From Endotrypanum monterogeii (taxonomy: Eukaryota > Euglenozoa > Kinetoplastea > Trypanosomatida > Trypanosomatidae): DNA of 64,000 nucleotides. Numbering within the stretch: position 1 is the first letter of the stretch; each line of letters begins with the position of its first letter. The stretch is from contig CM007324.1 of NCBI GenBank assembly GCA_000333855.2, forward strand, positions 381,478 to 445,477. The letters run 5' to 3'. The notes beneath the pieces are model-generated. The model made no database searches. It saw nothing but the letters and a program-made list of their open reading frames with translations, and was not told the origin of the DNA. The position numbers were made by a program, and so were the translations under genes. Shown in pieces: positions 1 to 9,650 of this stretch.

Positions 1-108
1 CGCTTCTCCAACGGCGGTGGTGTGTCACCTTCTTTACCCATCGATGATGAAGTGACGCAAGACGATGGCCGTACCATCGCCGTTACAGCAGAAAAGATCG
101 ACATGTAG
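1..108 (+). CDS. C-terminal end of an unidentified plus-strand protein (partial)
   Basis: Frame 1 is open from the window edge to a TAG at 106-108, giving the last 35 residues of a protein whose 5' part lies outside the window. The codons are varied and mostly G/C-ending, unlike the low-complexity DNA that follows, so I read it as real coding sequence. The tail is acidic and polar and ends in EKIDM; no family can be named from so little. It is the only supported plus-strand gene here and it faces the minus-strand genes to its right. The last bases of this gene and its 3' flank recur after the gap at 453-530, so a second copy of the gene may be hidden in that gap. Confidence 0.65.
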   Translation, partial: RFSNGGGVSPSLPIDDEVTQDDGRTIAVTAEKIDM

Positions 109-452
109 TTGAAACTCCACTGCCCCGATAACTGTTGTCGCGACGGTACTTCAGAGAGACGGGAGGAGAAAAGAGTGGAAAAAAGTGCAAAGAGGGGTTG
201 AGCGCATGTGGAGAAGCCAGGGAAGGAGAGGGCAAGTAAACGTCGTAGTGGTGGGCGGCGGCAGCGGCAAGGCATTTGCATGTGTTCCCCCAGCGAAGAC
301 CCTCACACACACACACACACACACACACTCCCATGCCGCATTTCTGACTCACAGGCACTTGAACACACCGAACGACGGGCCCCTGCAGTGCATTATGCCG
401 ATACCAACGATAATCGGCCACGTGACTGTGGGAGTAAATTTTTAAAAAAAAG
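99..452. repeat. Direct repeat, copy 1 (gene end plus 3' flank)
   Basis: This copy runs from the last codons of the plus-strand gene through its 3' flank, with a (CA)n run at about 303-329, up to the edge of the N gap. It matches 531-874 almost base for base. The differences I see are a few single-base changes and the length of the CA run. The offset is 432 bases as written, counting 78 Ns. Confidence 0.9.
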
Positions 453-530
453 NNNNNNNNNNNNNNNNNNNNNNNNNNNNNNNNNNNNNNNNNNNNNNNN
501 NNNNNNNNNNNNNNNNNNNNNNNNNNNNNN
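453..530. other. Assembly gap (78 N)
   Basis: A run of Ns lies between the two repeat copies. Reading frames that cross it are not trustworthy. The true length may be quite different from 78. Confidence 0.99.
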
Positions 531-874
531 CGACATGTAGTTGAAACTCCACTGCCCCCATAACTGTTGTCGCGACGGTGCTTCAGAGAGACGGGAGGAG
601 AAAAGAGTGGAAAAAAGTGCAAAGAGGGGTTGAGCGCATGTGGAGAAACCAGGGAAGGAGAGGGCAAGTAAACGTCGTAGTGGTGGGCGGCGGCAGCGGC
701 AAGGCATTTGCATGTGTTCCCCCAGCGAAGACCCTCACACACACACACACACACACTCCCATGCCGCATTTCTGACTCACAGGCACTTGAACACACCGAA
801 CGAGGGCCCCCTGCAGTGCATTATGCCGATACCAACGATAATCGGCCACGTGACTGTGGGAGAATTTTTAAAAA
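531..874. repeat. Direct repeat, copy 2 (after the gap)
   Basis: The first bases after the gap equal bases 99-108, the very end of the plus-strand gene, and the match continues through the CA run (about 734-757) to the A-rich stretch near 870. It starts exactly at the gap edge, so the repeat probably extends into the unsequenced part. This could be a tandem gene duplication or two unmerged contig ends or alleles. Confidence 0.9.
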
Positions 875-1451
875 AAGAAAAGAGGAGAGAAAGTGGATGG
901 CAGAGGAAGCCTCCTATATAATAATAATAATTATTATTATTATTATGAAAATTGCACGTGAAGCTAGAATGGTACTCCTCTCCTCTCCTCCCCATCTCCT
1001 CTCCTACCACACGTCTAGCCGTTTCCAGTCATTCCCTCAGTTTAACTCCAGCCACGCGACATGGGTCCGAACGACGAGAGGTGTGATGGCGCGTGTTTGC
1101 GTTGAGGGCAAACACCCCCCTCTTCAGTCCGACCCCTTTATCTCCATTCCCCACCCCCTCACGCCTGTTGATGTACCTCTCGTCTTCAACATGATACGTT
1201 TCACTTTAGCAGGCTTCAAGTCCCACTGCGGATTTACGTCACATAATATCAAACCACACAGAAGAGACACTATTATTATATATATGTATATATAATGTAG
1301 AAATCCCGATGTACTGACGGACGAGCCGGCGTGGCCCATCGCTCCATGGACCCGCGGTGCCGCGAGAGCGGCTCAGGAGCTCGAGGTTTATAGGAGGAAG
1401 CACAAGCAACCACAGCCGCTCCAGTCACAGCTGCCCCGACAGCTCGCACGC

Positions 1452-4121
1452 CTACGGGAATTCGGTACAGTCGTCGTCGTCGTCATTGTCGGTGTGCTCG
1501 CCCCCTTCACTGGCGACGCTATACCACTCCTGCGCCTCCATGTCATTGCTTCCCTCAGCATCGTATATCTCTGGGGTCTCTCCGTCGGCCTCGTCATGCC
1601 CAGACTCATCGTGCGCGTCGACCCCGGTGACGTCGTCGAAGTTACGTCTCACTTGGTCGAGCAGGTTGCGCAGGTACTCGTTCTCACCGAACGTGTCGAG
1701 GCTGCTCTGCAGCATCTCCACCAGACGCTGTACAGCTGCTCGATGCGCATCATCATCATCACCGAACACTGGGCCCAAGGCGAGCTCCGCAGGCTCGGGC
1801 TCAAGCAGATCAGCAGGAATCGGCGCGACACTAGCACCCATGACGGAATCACGGGTGACATCGCGGTAGCGTGAGTGAACACCATGGGTGGAGGGCCACA
1901 TTCCCTCAGCGCTCTCCTGCGTGCCACCGCCGCCGCAAAAAGTGCCGATGCAAGTCGCAGGCTCCGAGAGCATGCGCTGCAGGACACGCCGGAGAAGTCC
2001 GACGCACTCACCCAACTTCCACAACTCCTCGTGGCGGGCTACGAACAACTCCGCGAGGCGCCTGCTGAGCCCGGCCTCCTCGGCGCTGCTGAGGCCGCTC
2101 TCGGCCTGAAATTGCAGCTCCAGCCAAACACTCGCCTGCGACGTAGAGAAAACAGTTTTAGCCTCGCCTCCGCACACCACGTCAATACCGCCCAGCGCAT
2201 CGACAAGGCGAACAGCTGCCTGGGGGAAGTGCAACATGGCTGCCGAGAGCAGCTCCACGGCGGGCGGAGTTACTTCCAGATAACCACGCTGTGCACCCGT
2301 GAGCCCACGAAGGACTTTGGACGGCCGGACCGCAGCACCGCTCGCCTCGTCTGAGCGCTGACGCTCTTCCTCCCGTTCGATGAAGTGCTTCGCCAGCGCC
2401 CAGCTGAACGCATAATTGGGAAGTCGCAGCACGTCCTCGGCAAGTGTGACGTCACCCAACGTCATTCCCGCAGCCCTCAAAGCCTCCCTCACTCCCGCCT
2501 CCGAGGAGGCAGTAGTAGCGCTGGGCTGGACCTTCTTGTACGTGGTACACACCGCGAAGGCGCGGTGGCGCATTTCCAACAGCCACACCCACCGCTTCGC
2601 TCGCAGCGCGGTGTAGTCGAGCAGCAGCAGCATACCACACGGGTCGAGTGGGTCGAGAGAGAGAAGGCATCGAGTGCGCTCGTAGGCAGTGCGTAGGCAG
2701 CCACGCTTCAGTGCCGAATGCACGCCGCGTTGCATGACTTGGAAGATGAGTGTGTTGGCACTGCGGTGACGCGGGAGCTGCCGAGTTTCCCACGTTCCAG
2801 AAAGAGCGAAGCGGCGCAGCACGACACCGACTTGGTAGAGAGCGACATCCAACAGCTCTGCAGCGAAAGCGCTCTCCCCAGTTGCCTCCATTGCGTAGAC
2901 GCAGCGTAGAATAGTTGGAATGTGGTACACACGATTACGCGCAAGGCAGTCGATGAGGTCCTGCACACCACCCAGGCGCTCCTGACAGGCTTCCAACGAC
3001 GCCTGTGCACGCTGAAAGGCGTTGGATGAGCAGGCGAGGAGGTACACGCGACACATCTCGCCTCCCTCGTCGTGCACCTCCTCCGTCGTGAGAAAAATAC
3101 CAAGGGAGTCGTACGGGATCCAGCGATAGCGATTCGGCGTAGCGAAGGCGCTATGTACAAACCTAATTGTCAAGTGATGTGCCGGAAAGAAGGAGACGCT
3201 GCCGGTGTCCCGCACGCGGCCGTCAGCCCGACGGTGTGGCGTGCGACCGTCACCGACGTCCTCCACAGCGTCCGCACCAAACATACGAATTCTCTCCAGG
3301 CGTGTGTCCAGCTGATTGGCGTCACAGGCCATCACAAGAGAAAGAAATGATACCTCGCCACCAACGCCGAGTGCGGCTGCACCGCCGCCCGCCCGTCTCG
3401 CACTCATCATAGAAGAAGCTCCGGCCAGCATCGAGGTGCCGGTCGGGCAATGCTCAACTACTGGACTGCCCACGACCCCCCTGCTGGCGGGGTCAACCTT
3501 CTCAACCTCGCGCCGCGCCAAGACGGCGTCGAGCAGTGCTTCCTCCTCCGCCTGCCGCTCTCGCTGCTGCTGTCGCTGTTTTTCCCGTCGCAGCCTCTTC
3601 TTTTCTGCTTTTCTCCGCCTCTTCTCATCCTCGAGGGCTGCGGACGCGGCATCCCCTGCAGAGGCGGAAGCGTCTTCCTCCGTTGACGCCTTCCTTCCGT
3701 TCCGCTTTGTCGCGCTGCTACTGCCCGTGTGATCATCACCCTCGCTGACCTCCTCCCAGTCATCGGAGGCCGTGCCAACCGCCGGCGGCGACGGTGCTGA
3801 AACGAGGGACATTGTCTCGACAGCCTCTCTCTCGCCTTTTGGGGATGTCCGGGGTTCACTCCCCCCGGTCAGGGCGTCGCCAGGAAACAGCTCAGTCTTG
3901 GGTAGCGGCGATGCTGCAGATGTTGCTGTGATGTGAGCTGGAGCATCGACAGTTTCTTTTTTTTTCTCCTTCTTCAACTTTTTCTTGTGCTGACGATAGT
4001 GATCCGGTTTTTTTAACTGCATTGTATCAGGTACCGCATCGTCGTCATCGGATGCGTCCGCATCGAGACCGGTTGCACGATCGACCAGCTCCTGCAAACG
4101 GCGCAGCTGCCGAGAGGACAT
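1452..4121 (-). CDS. TCF25: TCF25/Rqc1-family protein (ribosome quality control)
   Basis: This 889-aa protein has the layout of the TCF25 (Nulp1)/Rqc1 family. The N terminus begins SSRQLRRLQEL, like the family's opening, followed by an acidic stretch (aa 20-30), a lysine-rich stretch (46-55) and a long charged helix (165-210). A LDTRLERIRMFGADAV segment (271-286) resembles the family's NPDTEL-FG region. A helical-repeat core follows from about 310, with AAELLDVALY (420-429) and CLLSLDPLDPCGMLLLLDY (485-503) as the clearest matches. The tail is very acidic. In yeast, Rqc1 works with the ubiquitin ligase Ltn1 and Cdc48 on stalled 60S nascent chains; that role is carried over by homology. I chose the ATG at 4121 because the in-frame extension upstream has no ATG and is UTR-like. 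It is the last gene before the strand switch. Confidence 0.85.
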   Translation of the reverse strand: MSSRQLRRLQELVDRATGLDADASDDDDAVPDTMQLKKPDHYRQHKKKLKKEKKKETVDAPAHITATSAASPLPKTELFPGDALTGGSEPRTSPKGEREAVETMSLVSAPSPPAVGTASDDWEEVSEGDDHTGSSSATKRNGRKASTEEDASASAGDAASAALEDEKRRRKAEKKRLRREKQRQQQRERQAEEEALLDAVLARREVEKVDPASRGVVGSPVVEHCPTGTSMLAGASSMMSARRAGGGAAALGVGGEVSFLSLVMACDANQLDTRLERIRMFGADAVEDVGDGRTPHRRADGRVRDTGSVSFFPAHHLTIRFVHSAFATPNRYRWIPYDSLGIFLTTEEVHDEGGEMCRVYLLACSSNAFQRAQASLEACQERLGGVQDLIDCLARNRVYHIPTILRCVYAMEATGESAFAAELLDVALYQVGVVLRRFALSGTWETRQLPRHRSANTLIFQVMQRGVHSALKRGCLRTAYERTRCLLSLDPLDPCGMLLLLDYTALRAKRWVWLLEMRHRAFAVCTTYKKVQPSATTASSEAGVREALRAAGMTLGDVTLAEDVLRLPNYAFSWALAKHFIEREEERQRSDEASGAAVRPSKVLRGLTGAQRGYLEVTPPAVELLSAAMLHFPQAAVRLVDALGGIDVVCGGEAKTVFSTSQASVWLELQFQAESGLSSAEEAGLSRRLAELFVARHEELWKLGECVGLLRRVLQRMLSEPATCIGTFCGGGGTQESAEGMWPSTHGVHSRYRDVTRDSVMGASVAPIPADLLEPEPAELALGPVFGDDDDAHRAAVQRLVEMLQSSLDTFGENEYLRNLLDQVRRNFDDVTGVDAHDESGHDEADGETPEIYDAEGSNDMEAQEWYSVASEGGEHTDNDDDDDCTEFP

Positions 4122-4587
4122 TATAGGTTCAGCGCGTACACACAATATCCAGAAAAGAGAGTAGCGCACCTGTAGAGCTAACAAGGGGGGCTGTGGGACG
4201 AGGTACGTGTGTGACCTACAGCCTCCGATAACAGTCTCGGCGGTAGTATTCGTATATGTGGCCCACGTCAAGAGGCAGCATAAGAAAAGGAAAGGGGGGG
4301 AGGGAGGGCCGACACCAGCTCCGTCGCCGGACACACACTCACAGATGAAGTAATCGGAAAAAAACAAAGTAGATAAGAAAGTGTATTATTAAACGTTCAA
4401 TAACCTCCCCTGAACTTGAAGACGAAAACGTGTCCGTAATACATCGAACAAGTGCACGTGTACGTGTACGCGTGGACACACGCGCAGAGAGAAAGAGAGA
4501 GCGGCATGCACAATTCGGGCAAAAGAACGGAGACGGGAGACGGTGGCGGAAAAAAAAAAAGAGGCAACATAAAAAGTAGAGGCAGAA

Positions 4588-4628
<41 letters not shown>

Positions 4629-5026
4629 GTCTCAGGATATCTGTGACGTGGGCCGCCCCCCCCCCGCGCCGCAAAGTGTACCAGAAGGAGTCACATCGTG
4701 GGCAAGTAGGAACGCACATAACGGGGAAAGAAATCCACTGTGTCGTGTCCCATAAGAAAAGATGCACATTATTATTATTATTATTATTATTGTATTTGTA
4801 TGTGTTGAAGTGAAATATGGTTGGGGGATCTAAAAACTCAACAAAACGAGATATCTCGATAACACCGGATCAAGAGGGGGGCGGGGAGGGACGTAAAGTG
4901 TTCAAGTAGAGCAGAAGGTCACGGGAACACCATTCAGCCGTGCGGTTGTGTGCAATGGGAGGAGACACACATATGTACTGCACTGTTTTTATTTATTTGT
5001 TCTTCTCTGGGAGGTATTTTCGCTGG
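4122..5026. other. Intergenic: 5' UTR of TCF25 homologue and 3' UTR of next gene
   Basis: No supportable gene. On the minus strand a C/T-rich tract around 4275-4310 is followed by a possible splice-acceptor AG near 4236, about 115 nt before the TCF25 start. The rest holds a long (TA)n run (4590-4625), a poly-C/G block near 4652-4662 and a (TTA)n run (4769-4792). Confidence 0.7.
4590..4625. repeat. (TA)n microsatellite
   Basis: Nearly uninterrupted TA dinucleotides in an intergenic region. Confidence 0.95.
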
Positions 5027-8000
5027 TTAGCGAGGCACTGAGAATGCGCGTAAAGAGGGCGGCCGCGCTGGTGAACAGCTTCCATCGACGCTGCCGCGTC
5101 TCGTACTGAGGGAATGCCCTGACAGTCCATACCCCGTCGAAATAGAGCGCTGCTCCTCCCCCCAAACCTTTACGCAGGCCGGGGCAGTGGGAAGAGAGGC
5201 TGGTGGGCTGGCAGACAGCGATGGTGACCGTTGCAGAGAAAAGCCGGTCCACTGTGAGACGTTATACATGTGTTCACAAGTAGTTGCGGTCACAGCGGGC
5301 ACCGGCGGACTGCATGAGCCCGACAAGTCGCCTGCTGGTGCAGGTTGCAACCGCCGCAACGGTGTTGACGAGCTCCCGCTTCGCGTCTGCACACCAAGCG
5401 GACTTAACCGAGACCTCTCCGCCGGCGTTTGAGTCTGAGCTACAGATGCCGTGGAAGGGCAACAATTGCTGGATGCAGGTTTCTGTTCATTCTGCTGTTC
5501 ATTTTCCCGATGACGTCGCAGCGCGCTGACCGCCCCAGACGTAGGTGAGGGGAAGACCGCAACGACGGACGACCTCCTCTTCTCGCCACTGCTCACCCGT
5601 GCCAGCGAAGAGGACTCTGCGGGAATGCGGTTGTAGACATTGTCAGGCGCAGTCTCACCTCCCAAGTACAATGCCGAGGACGCCACGCCGCGCAACCGAG
5701 AAGTCCCTGTTTGTGGTTGTGTGATGACGGGGACTTTGACAAACTGCACATCACTGCACTGCTGTAAACGTGCCACCTCTAGCGCCAGATGCTGCACAGC
5801 AGAGACGATGTGCTGGCGTAAATATGAAAGACAAGACGGGGTAGTGAGGCATTGCGCTCGCTGAGAGGCACCATCACGCGAGGGAGATGATGCAGGCAAC
5901 GCCAACGAGGTAGCTGCTGACGTCGTCGGACTGGAGGGTGCAACACCCGCGGTCGCCAGGCGCGCCGACACTGACGACAGCGCGGTTGTTCGGCGAGTGT
6001 GGGTGCGCGAGTGTGAGGACGCATTGACAACCTTCTTGCAGACGTCGCCTCTCGAAGGCGTTGCCTCCGCCCGCTCAACCACGATCTCCTCCACCACTGG
6101 CGCCTTCTCGCCGTGAGCAAACAGCTGCTTTGCGGTCGGAGAAACGCCACCTCCGGTGTGCACAACACCGAAGCCCTCGTCATTGCCTGCGACGTCAAAA
6201 GATTCGGGAAGCGGAGGCGCGCGGGCGATGTCGCCAATCGTCTTCAGGGTTGTCTTCTCCACCTGCACGTGTAGTATCAGCTGCTCTTCCAAGGTCGCAC
6301 ATCGGTGCTTGGCATCCACCATCATCTCTGTAAGTGCACGATGCTTCGCCTCCAGGCTCGAGACAAGAGCCTCTAGAGACGCTTGCTCTGTCCTCCACAT
6401 CTCCGCGGCAGACTCATGTGCTGCCTTCATTGTCTCAACGACGTTACGTAACTCTGTCAACTGCAATAGCTGCTCGTGCCCTTCCTGCTGCTGCTGCTGA
6501 TGCTGGGCCGCCTCACGGGCATGATGCGTCTCCAACTGTACAATGGCCGAGGTGTACTTCTCTTCCAGTTCCTTCAGCTGATCCGTCAGACCTCTCAAGT
6601 CCCCTGCCTGCTCGGCGCACTTGGCCTGCTCCCTGGTAAAAGACGATTCTGCTGCTTCTCTCAGCCGCGCAGCCTCATCCGCACGGGCCGCGCTGCGCTC
6701 GGCAGCCGACTTCGCCTCTGCCAAAGCGCCCTCGGCGTTTTTCTGCGCAGCCGTCGCCGCCGCAGACGATGCCGTCAGCTCTCGCAGCTGCGCCTCCAGC
6801 TCCTCACGCAGGAGCATAGCGGTCTCCGCCTGAGCCTCACACTCCAGTCGCCGCTTTTCTGCGGCGAGCACCTCTCGGCGAGTGACTTGTAAATCATTTT
6901 CCCACTTATCCATCGAGAGTGTGCGCCACTGGCACTCCGCTTGCGCCTCCCTCAGCTCTGCTCTTACCCGGTCCAGCTCCAATTTGAGGTAGCGGCAAGC
7001 CTGCTCCAGCTTCGCTACAGTAGCGCCCGGTACACCAGGACTCCAACCGCTGCCTGCGGCATCGACCTCTCTACTGGAAGACAACTTCTGTCTCCTGGAA
7101 AGCAGAGACAAGACGCACCGGTGAAGGTCTCGTACCATTACTATCGCTCGAGAGCCCTGTTGTCGCAGCTCGTGTGACGCACTGCTTGTCGACGGATAGT
7201 CTGTGAGGGATTTCGCAGGTGGTTCACGGACCGCCAAGCGCACTGGCTGACGCGGCGACGACGTCCGTGCACGCCTCCGCCCCGTTACAGGCTCGGGGGA
7301 CGGGGACGGTCCCAGCGCTCGGTGATTGCGAGGCGTCGGCGATGAGACGCTCCGGTGCTTGGCATTTGCAGCCGTAGTGGTACGTGGAAAAAGTCGCCCA
7401 TGGCTCACATCATACCCGTCGTCCGAGGACAACATTTCCAGCGTGCGAGTCGCTGAGCTCGAGCGAGAGCTAGACTCAGAGACTGCAAGGCAACCTTGCG
7501 GCCCATCGAGCTCGTGTTCATGATCGTCCTCGTAGATGAGCGTGCTGTTGACGTCATCCCCACGCCGACAAGGGAGAGATCTGTGATGGTCGCGCAAAGA
7601 TAATGTGGGGGAAGGAGACCTCAAACGCGTGCGTCCATTTGCTTTGGGGGAAAGATGTCCCTTGGTCATCATCAGTAAGTCTTGTAGTGACTGCAGCACA
7701 CGCCCCTGGTCCACTGAGGCCGCTCGCACGGTATCCCACGCTGCTCTCGCCTCATCCTTAAGTAATCTTTTTTGCTGTTCAAGATGTGCAAGGCGATGCA
7801 TGCGCCGTCGTATTTCGTCTGTCTGCCGCTGAAGCGCGTCGCGCGCGACCGTCAGCGCTGCTTCGGTCTTTTCCTTTTCGGTCGTCAGTGCACGTGCCTC
7901 GGATTGCTGCTTCTCGGAGACTTCACGTAGCCGCGCCGCCTGCTCTGCGATTGTGGCGTCCCGTTCCCGCAAGGCACTCTCCATTGAGGTCATGTTCTGC

Positions 8001-9445
8001 GCCAGCTGACCCATTCTCAGATGAATTTCGGCATAATCCACCTCCGCCTCCACACATTTCTTCGAAGCGCCCTCTCGCAGCGCGGCCAGCTCTTTTTTCT
8101 GCTGTGTAAGACACGCTTCCTTCTCCCGCAAATCCTGATCTGCCTGGTCAAGCTGAGCCTCGAGGGTCTTCAGGCGCTTCTCATAGCGCGTACGTTGTGC
8201 CTCCCACTCGACCGCGTCGCTCTTCAGCACGGTACGCTGCTGCTCCTTCAGAGCATCCCGTGCATGACATAGGTCGACCTCCAGTCGTTTTATCGTGCTC
8301 CTCTGCACCTCGTCCATGTGGCGCGCCTTTTGGAGGGCCTGCCTCAGCTCCTCGCAATCCTCCGCTGCTTTAGTGAATTTCTCCTCGAGTGCTGCCCTGT
8401 CAGCGCACACGGCGTTGTAGGCTTCCATGAGCTCGGCGTGGCTACTCGCCTGTTCCTCAACCTCCCTACTCACCTGCTGAAGCACCGCCTCCTCCTCGGC
8501 GTCTCTCTCCTGCTCGTATCGTCGCAGAGCTGCGTCGACAACGGCCTCCATGTCAGCGCGTGTCACCACGGCTGTCGCCTCACCCTCCGTGTTGTCCTCT
8601 CTCGTCTCCAACCCCTCGAGGCCACGCCCCCTCGCCGCCGCGTTGCTGGCCTGGTGAACGCTTCTCGTAGCGGGTTCTAGAGGCGACGACGCACGGGTAT
8701 GAGAGAAATGACGAACGGAAGACGTCTCGGCTACTGGCAGCAACGCTTGCTGGGCAGCCTCCACATCAGCGGAAAGGCTACGAGACGGTGAGACGAGGTT
8801 GAGTATCGCGGGGGATGAAGAAGATGCTTTAAAATCGACATCCTCAATCCGCCCATCGACTTTACGGGAATCAGCGTTACGCTTGTTGCGATGTACGTCC
8901 TTTCTGTCGCGCTGCTGATGCAAAGAGTGCTCCACAGAAGGGCATGTCGTCGCCCCAGGCGCGGAGGCGCACAGACGTCCACGAGATCGATGCGGGGGAG
9001 GAGAATCAGAGGACTGTCTCAGATGAGAAGATACCCGACCTGCACTTTTTCCGTTGGGTGTCATAAAATCCAACGCACTAGGCTCTGCGCGTGAATGCGG
9101 CTTGACAATCGATACCGCACCCGGGGAGTCTAAGGCCAATGGCACATTCCCGCGACCACCCCGAAGAGTGGACTGAGTCTGCGACGGCGCTGGTCTATCA
9201 GCAGACGTGGCCGTGTAAGTAACTGAAAAAGATGAAGTAGGGGCTGCAGCTGGACGCCTCACGGAGCCCACGATGCCTGCGTCACATTTTCCCGCCAGCT
9301 CCGGGGATGCGGTATCCATCAGTATCTCGAGCGCTGAGCGCACGACGCGCCGACCAGAGCTACCACCCCTACTGCCGCTGTGCCCTATCCCTGCAGCAGC
9401 AGCGGCAGTCGACGTCATGCGACTTGGCGTGGTGAAGGCAGACAT
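5027..9445 (-). CDS. Large coiled-coil protein, function unknown
   Basis: This 1472-aa protein is not recognised by name. Roughly the first 290 residues are Ser/Ala/Pro/Arg-rich and look disordered. From about 300 to 620 there is a long heptad-rich, Glu/Gln/Arg/Ala-rich coiled coil. A Ser/Arg-rich linker follows, then a second long coiled coil at about 830-1110 that includes a Gln run. The last 350 residues are again low-complexity, rich in Ser/Pro/Thr. There is no signal peptide or membrane segment. The start is the first ATG, at 9445. Two rods between disordered ends would suit a structural cytoskeletal, basal-body or flagellar role, but that is inference only. Hundreds of such proteins occur in trypanosomatids. 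Confidence 0.85.
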   Translation of the reverse strand: MSAFTTPSRMTSTAAAAAGIGHSGSRGGSSGRRVVRSALEILMDTASPELAGKCDAGIVGSVRRPAAAPTSSFSVTYTATSADRPAPSQTQSTLRGGRGNVPLALDSPGAVSIVKPHSRAEPSALDFMTPNGKSAGRVSSHLRQSSDSPPPHRSRGRLCASAPGATTCPSVEHSLHQQRDRKDVHRNKRNADSRKVDGRIEDVDFKASSSSPAILNLVSPSRSLSADVEAAQQALLPVAETSSVRHFSHTRASSPLEPATRSVHQASNAAARGRGLEGLETREDNTEGEATAVVTRADMEAVVDAALRRYEQERDAEEEAVLQQVSREVEEQASSHAELMEAYNAVCADRAALEEKFTKAAEDCEELRQALQKARHMDEVQRSTIKRLEVDLCHARDALKEQQRTVLKSDAVEWEAQRTRYEKRLKTLEAQLDQADQDLREKEACLTQQKKELAALREGASKKCVEAEVDYAEIHLRMGQLAQNMTSMESALRERDATIAEQAARLREVSEKQQSEARALTTEKEKTEAALTVARDALQRQTDEIRRRMHRLAHLEQQKRLLKDEARAAWDTVRAASVDQGRVLQSLQDLLMMTKGHLSPKANGRTRLRSPSPTLSLRDHHRSLPCRRGDDVNSTLIYEDDHEHELDGPQGCLAVSESSSRSSSATRTLEMLSSDDGYDVSHGRLFPRTTTAANAKHRSVSSPTPRNHRALGPSPSPEPVTGRRRARTSSPRQPVRLAVREPPAKSLTDYPSTSSASHELRQQGSRAIVMVRDLHRCVLSLLSRRQKLSSSREVDAAGSGWSPGVPGATVAKLEQACRYLKLELDRVRAELREAQAECQWRTLSMDKWENDLQVTRREVLAAEKRRLECEAQAETAMLLREELEAQLRELTASSAAATAAQKNAEGALAEAKSAAERSAARADEAARLREAAESSFTREQAKCAEQAGDLRGLTDQLKELEEKYTSAIVQLETHHAREAAQHQQQQQEGHEQLLQLTELRNVVETMKAAHESAAEMWRTEQASLEALVSSLEAKHRALTEMMVDAKHRCATLEEQLILHVQVEKTTLKTIGDIARAPPLPESFDVAGNDEGFGVVHTGGGVSPTAKQLFAHGEKAPVVEEIVVERAEATPSRGDVCKKVVNASSHSRTHTRRTTALSSVSARLATAGVAPSSPTTSAATSLALPASSPSRDGASQRAQCLTTPSCLSYLRQHIVSAVQHLALEVARLQQCSDVQFVKVPVITQPQTGTSRLRGVASSALYLGGETAPDNVYNRIPAESSSLARVSSGEKRRSSVVAVFPSPTSGAVSALRRHRENEQQNEQKPASSNCCPSTASVAQTQTPAERSRLSPLGVQTRSGSSSTPLRRLQPAPAGDLSGSCSPPVPAVTATTCEHMYNVSQWTGFSLQRSPSLSASPPASLPTAPACVKVWGEEQRSISTGYGLSGHSLSTRRGSVDGSCSPARPPSLRAFSVPR

Positions 9446-9474
9446 CCATCAAATAATGTAGGGATGTCGCGTTG

Positions 9475-9503
9475 GTGTGTGTGTGTGTGTGTGTGTGTGT
9501 GTG
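9475..9503. repeat. (GT)n microsatellite
   Basis: GT dinucleotides close upstream of the start codon at 9445, in the expected 5' UTR of the 1472-aa gene. Confidence 0.95.
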
Positions 9504-9616
9504 GACTCGGGTAAATCAAGTAGCTGTGCAAACTAAAGCAATGGCTGCCAAAGTAGTGAAGCACGTCTATAAGTTGTCTATGGGTATCCCTGGAATGTAC
9601 CAACTATATGTATGTG

Positions 9617-9650
9617 TTATATATATATATATATATATATAGATATATTA
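9617..9650. repeat. (TA)n microsatellite
   Basis: TA run, interrupted once near its right end. Confidence 0.95.

Larger units (their letters stand above)
109..1451. other. Convergent strand-switch region
   Basis: Between the stop of the plus-strand gene (108) and the stop of the first minus-strand gene (1452) I see no supportable gene. The stretch holds a duplicated 3' flank around an N gap, two (CA)n runs, an alternating (taa)n(tta)n run at 917-946, a (TA)-rich run near 1270-1296 and a GC-rich block at about 1315-1390. In trypanosomatids convergent switch regions are where RNA polymerase II transcription ends, often marked by base J and sometimes holding Pol III genes. I see no tRNA-like sequence. 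Confidence 0.7.

Noticed and set aside
83..796. 237-aa minus-strand frame spanning the N gap
   Set aside because: It runs through the gap and contains Cys-Val runs from (CA)n; an artefact of the duplicated flank.
109..1451. tRNA or other Pol III gene in the strand-switch region
   Set aside because: Looked for because such regions often hold them, but saw no T-loop/anticodon arrangement; a covariance search would be decisive.
4122..4367. N-terminal extension of the TCF25 homologue
   Set aside because: In frame but has no ATG before 4121, and its composition is that of a 5' UTR.
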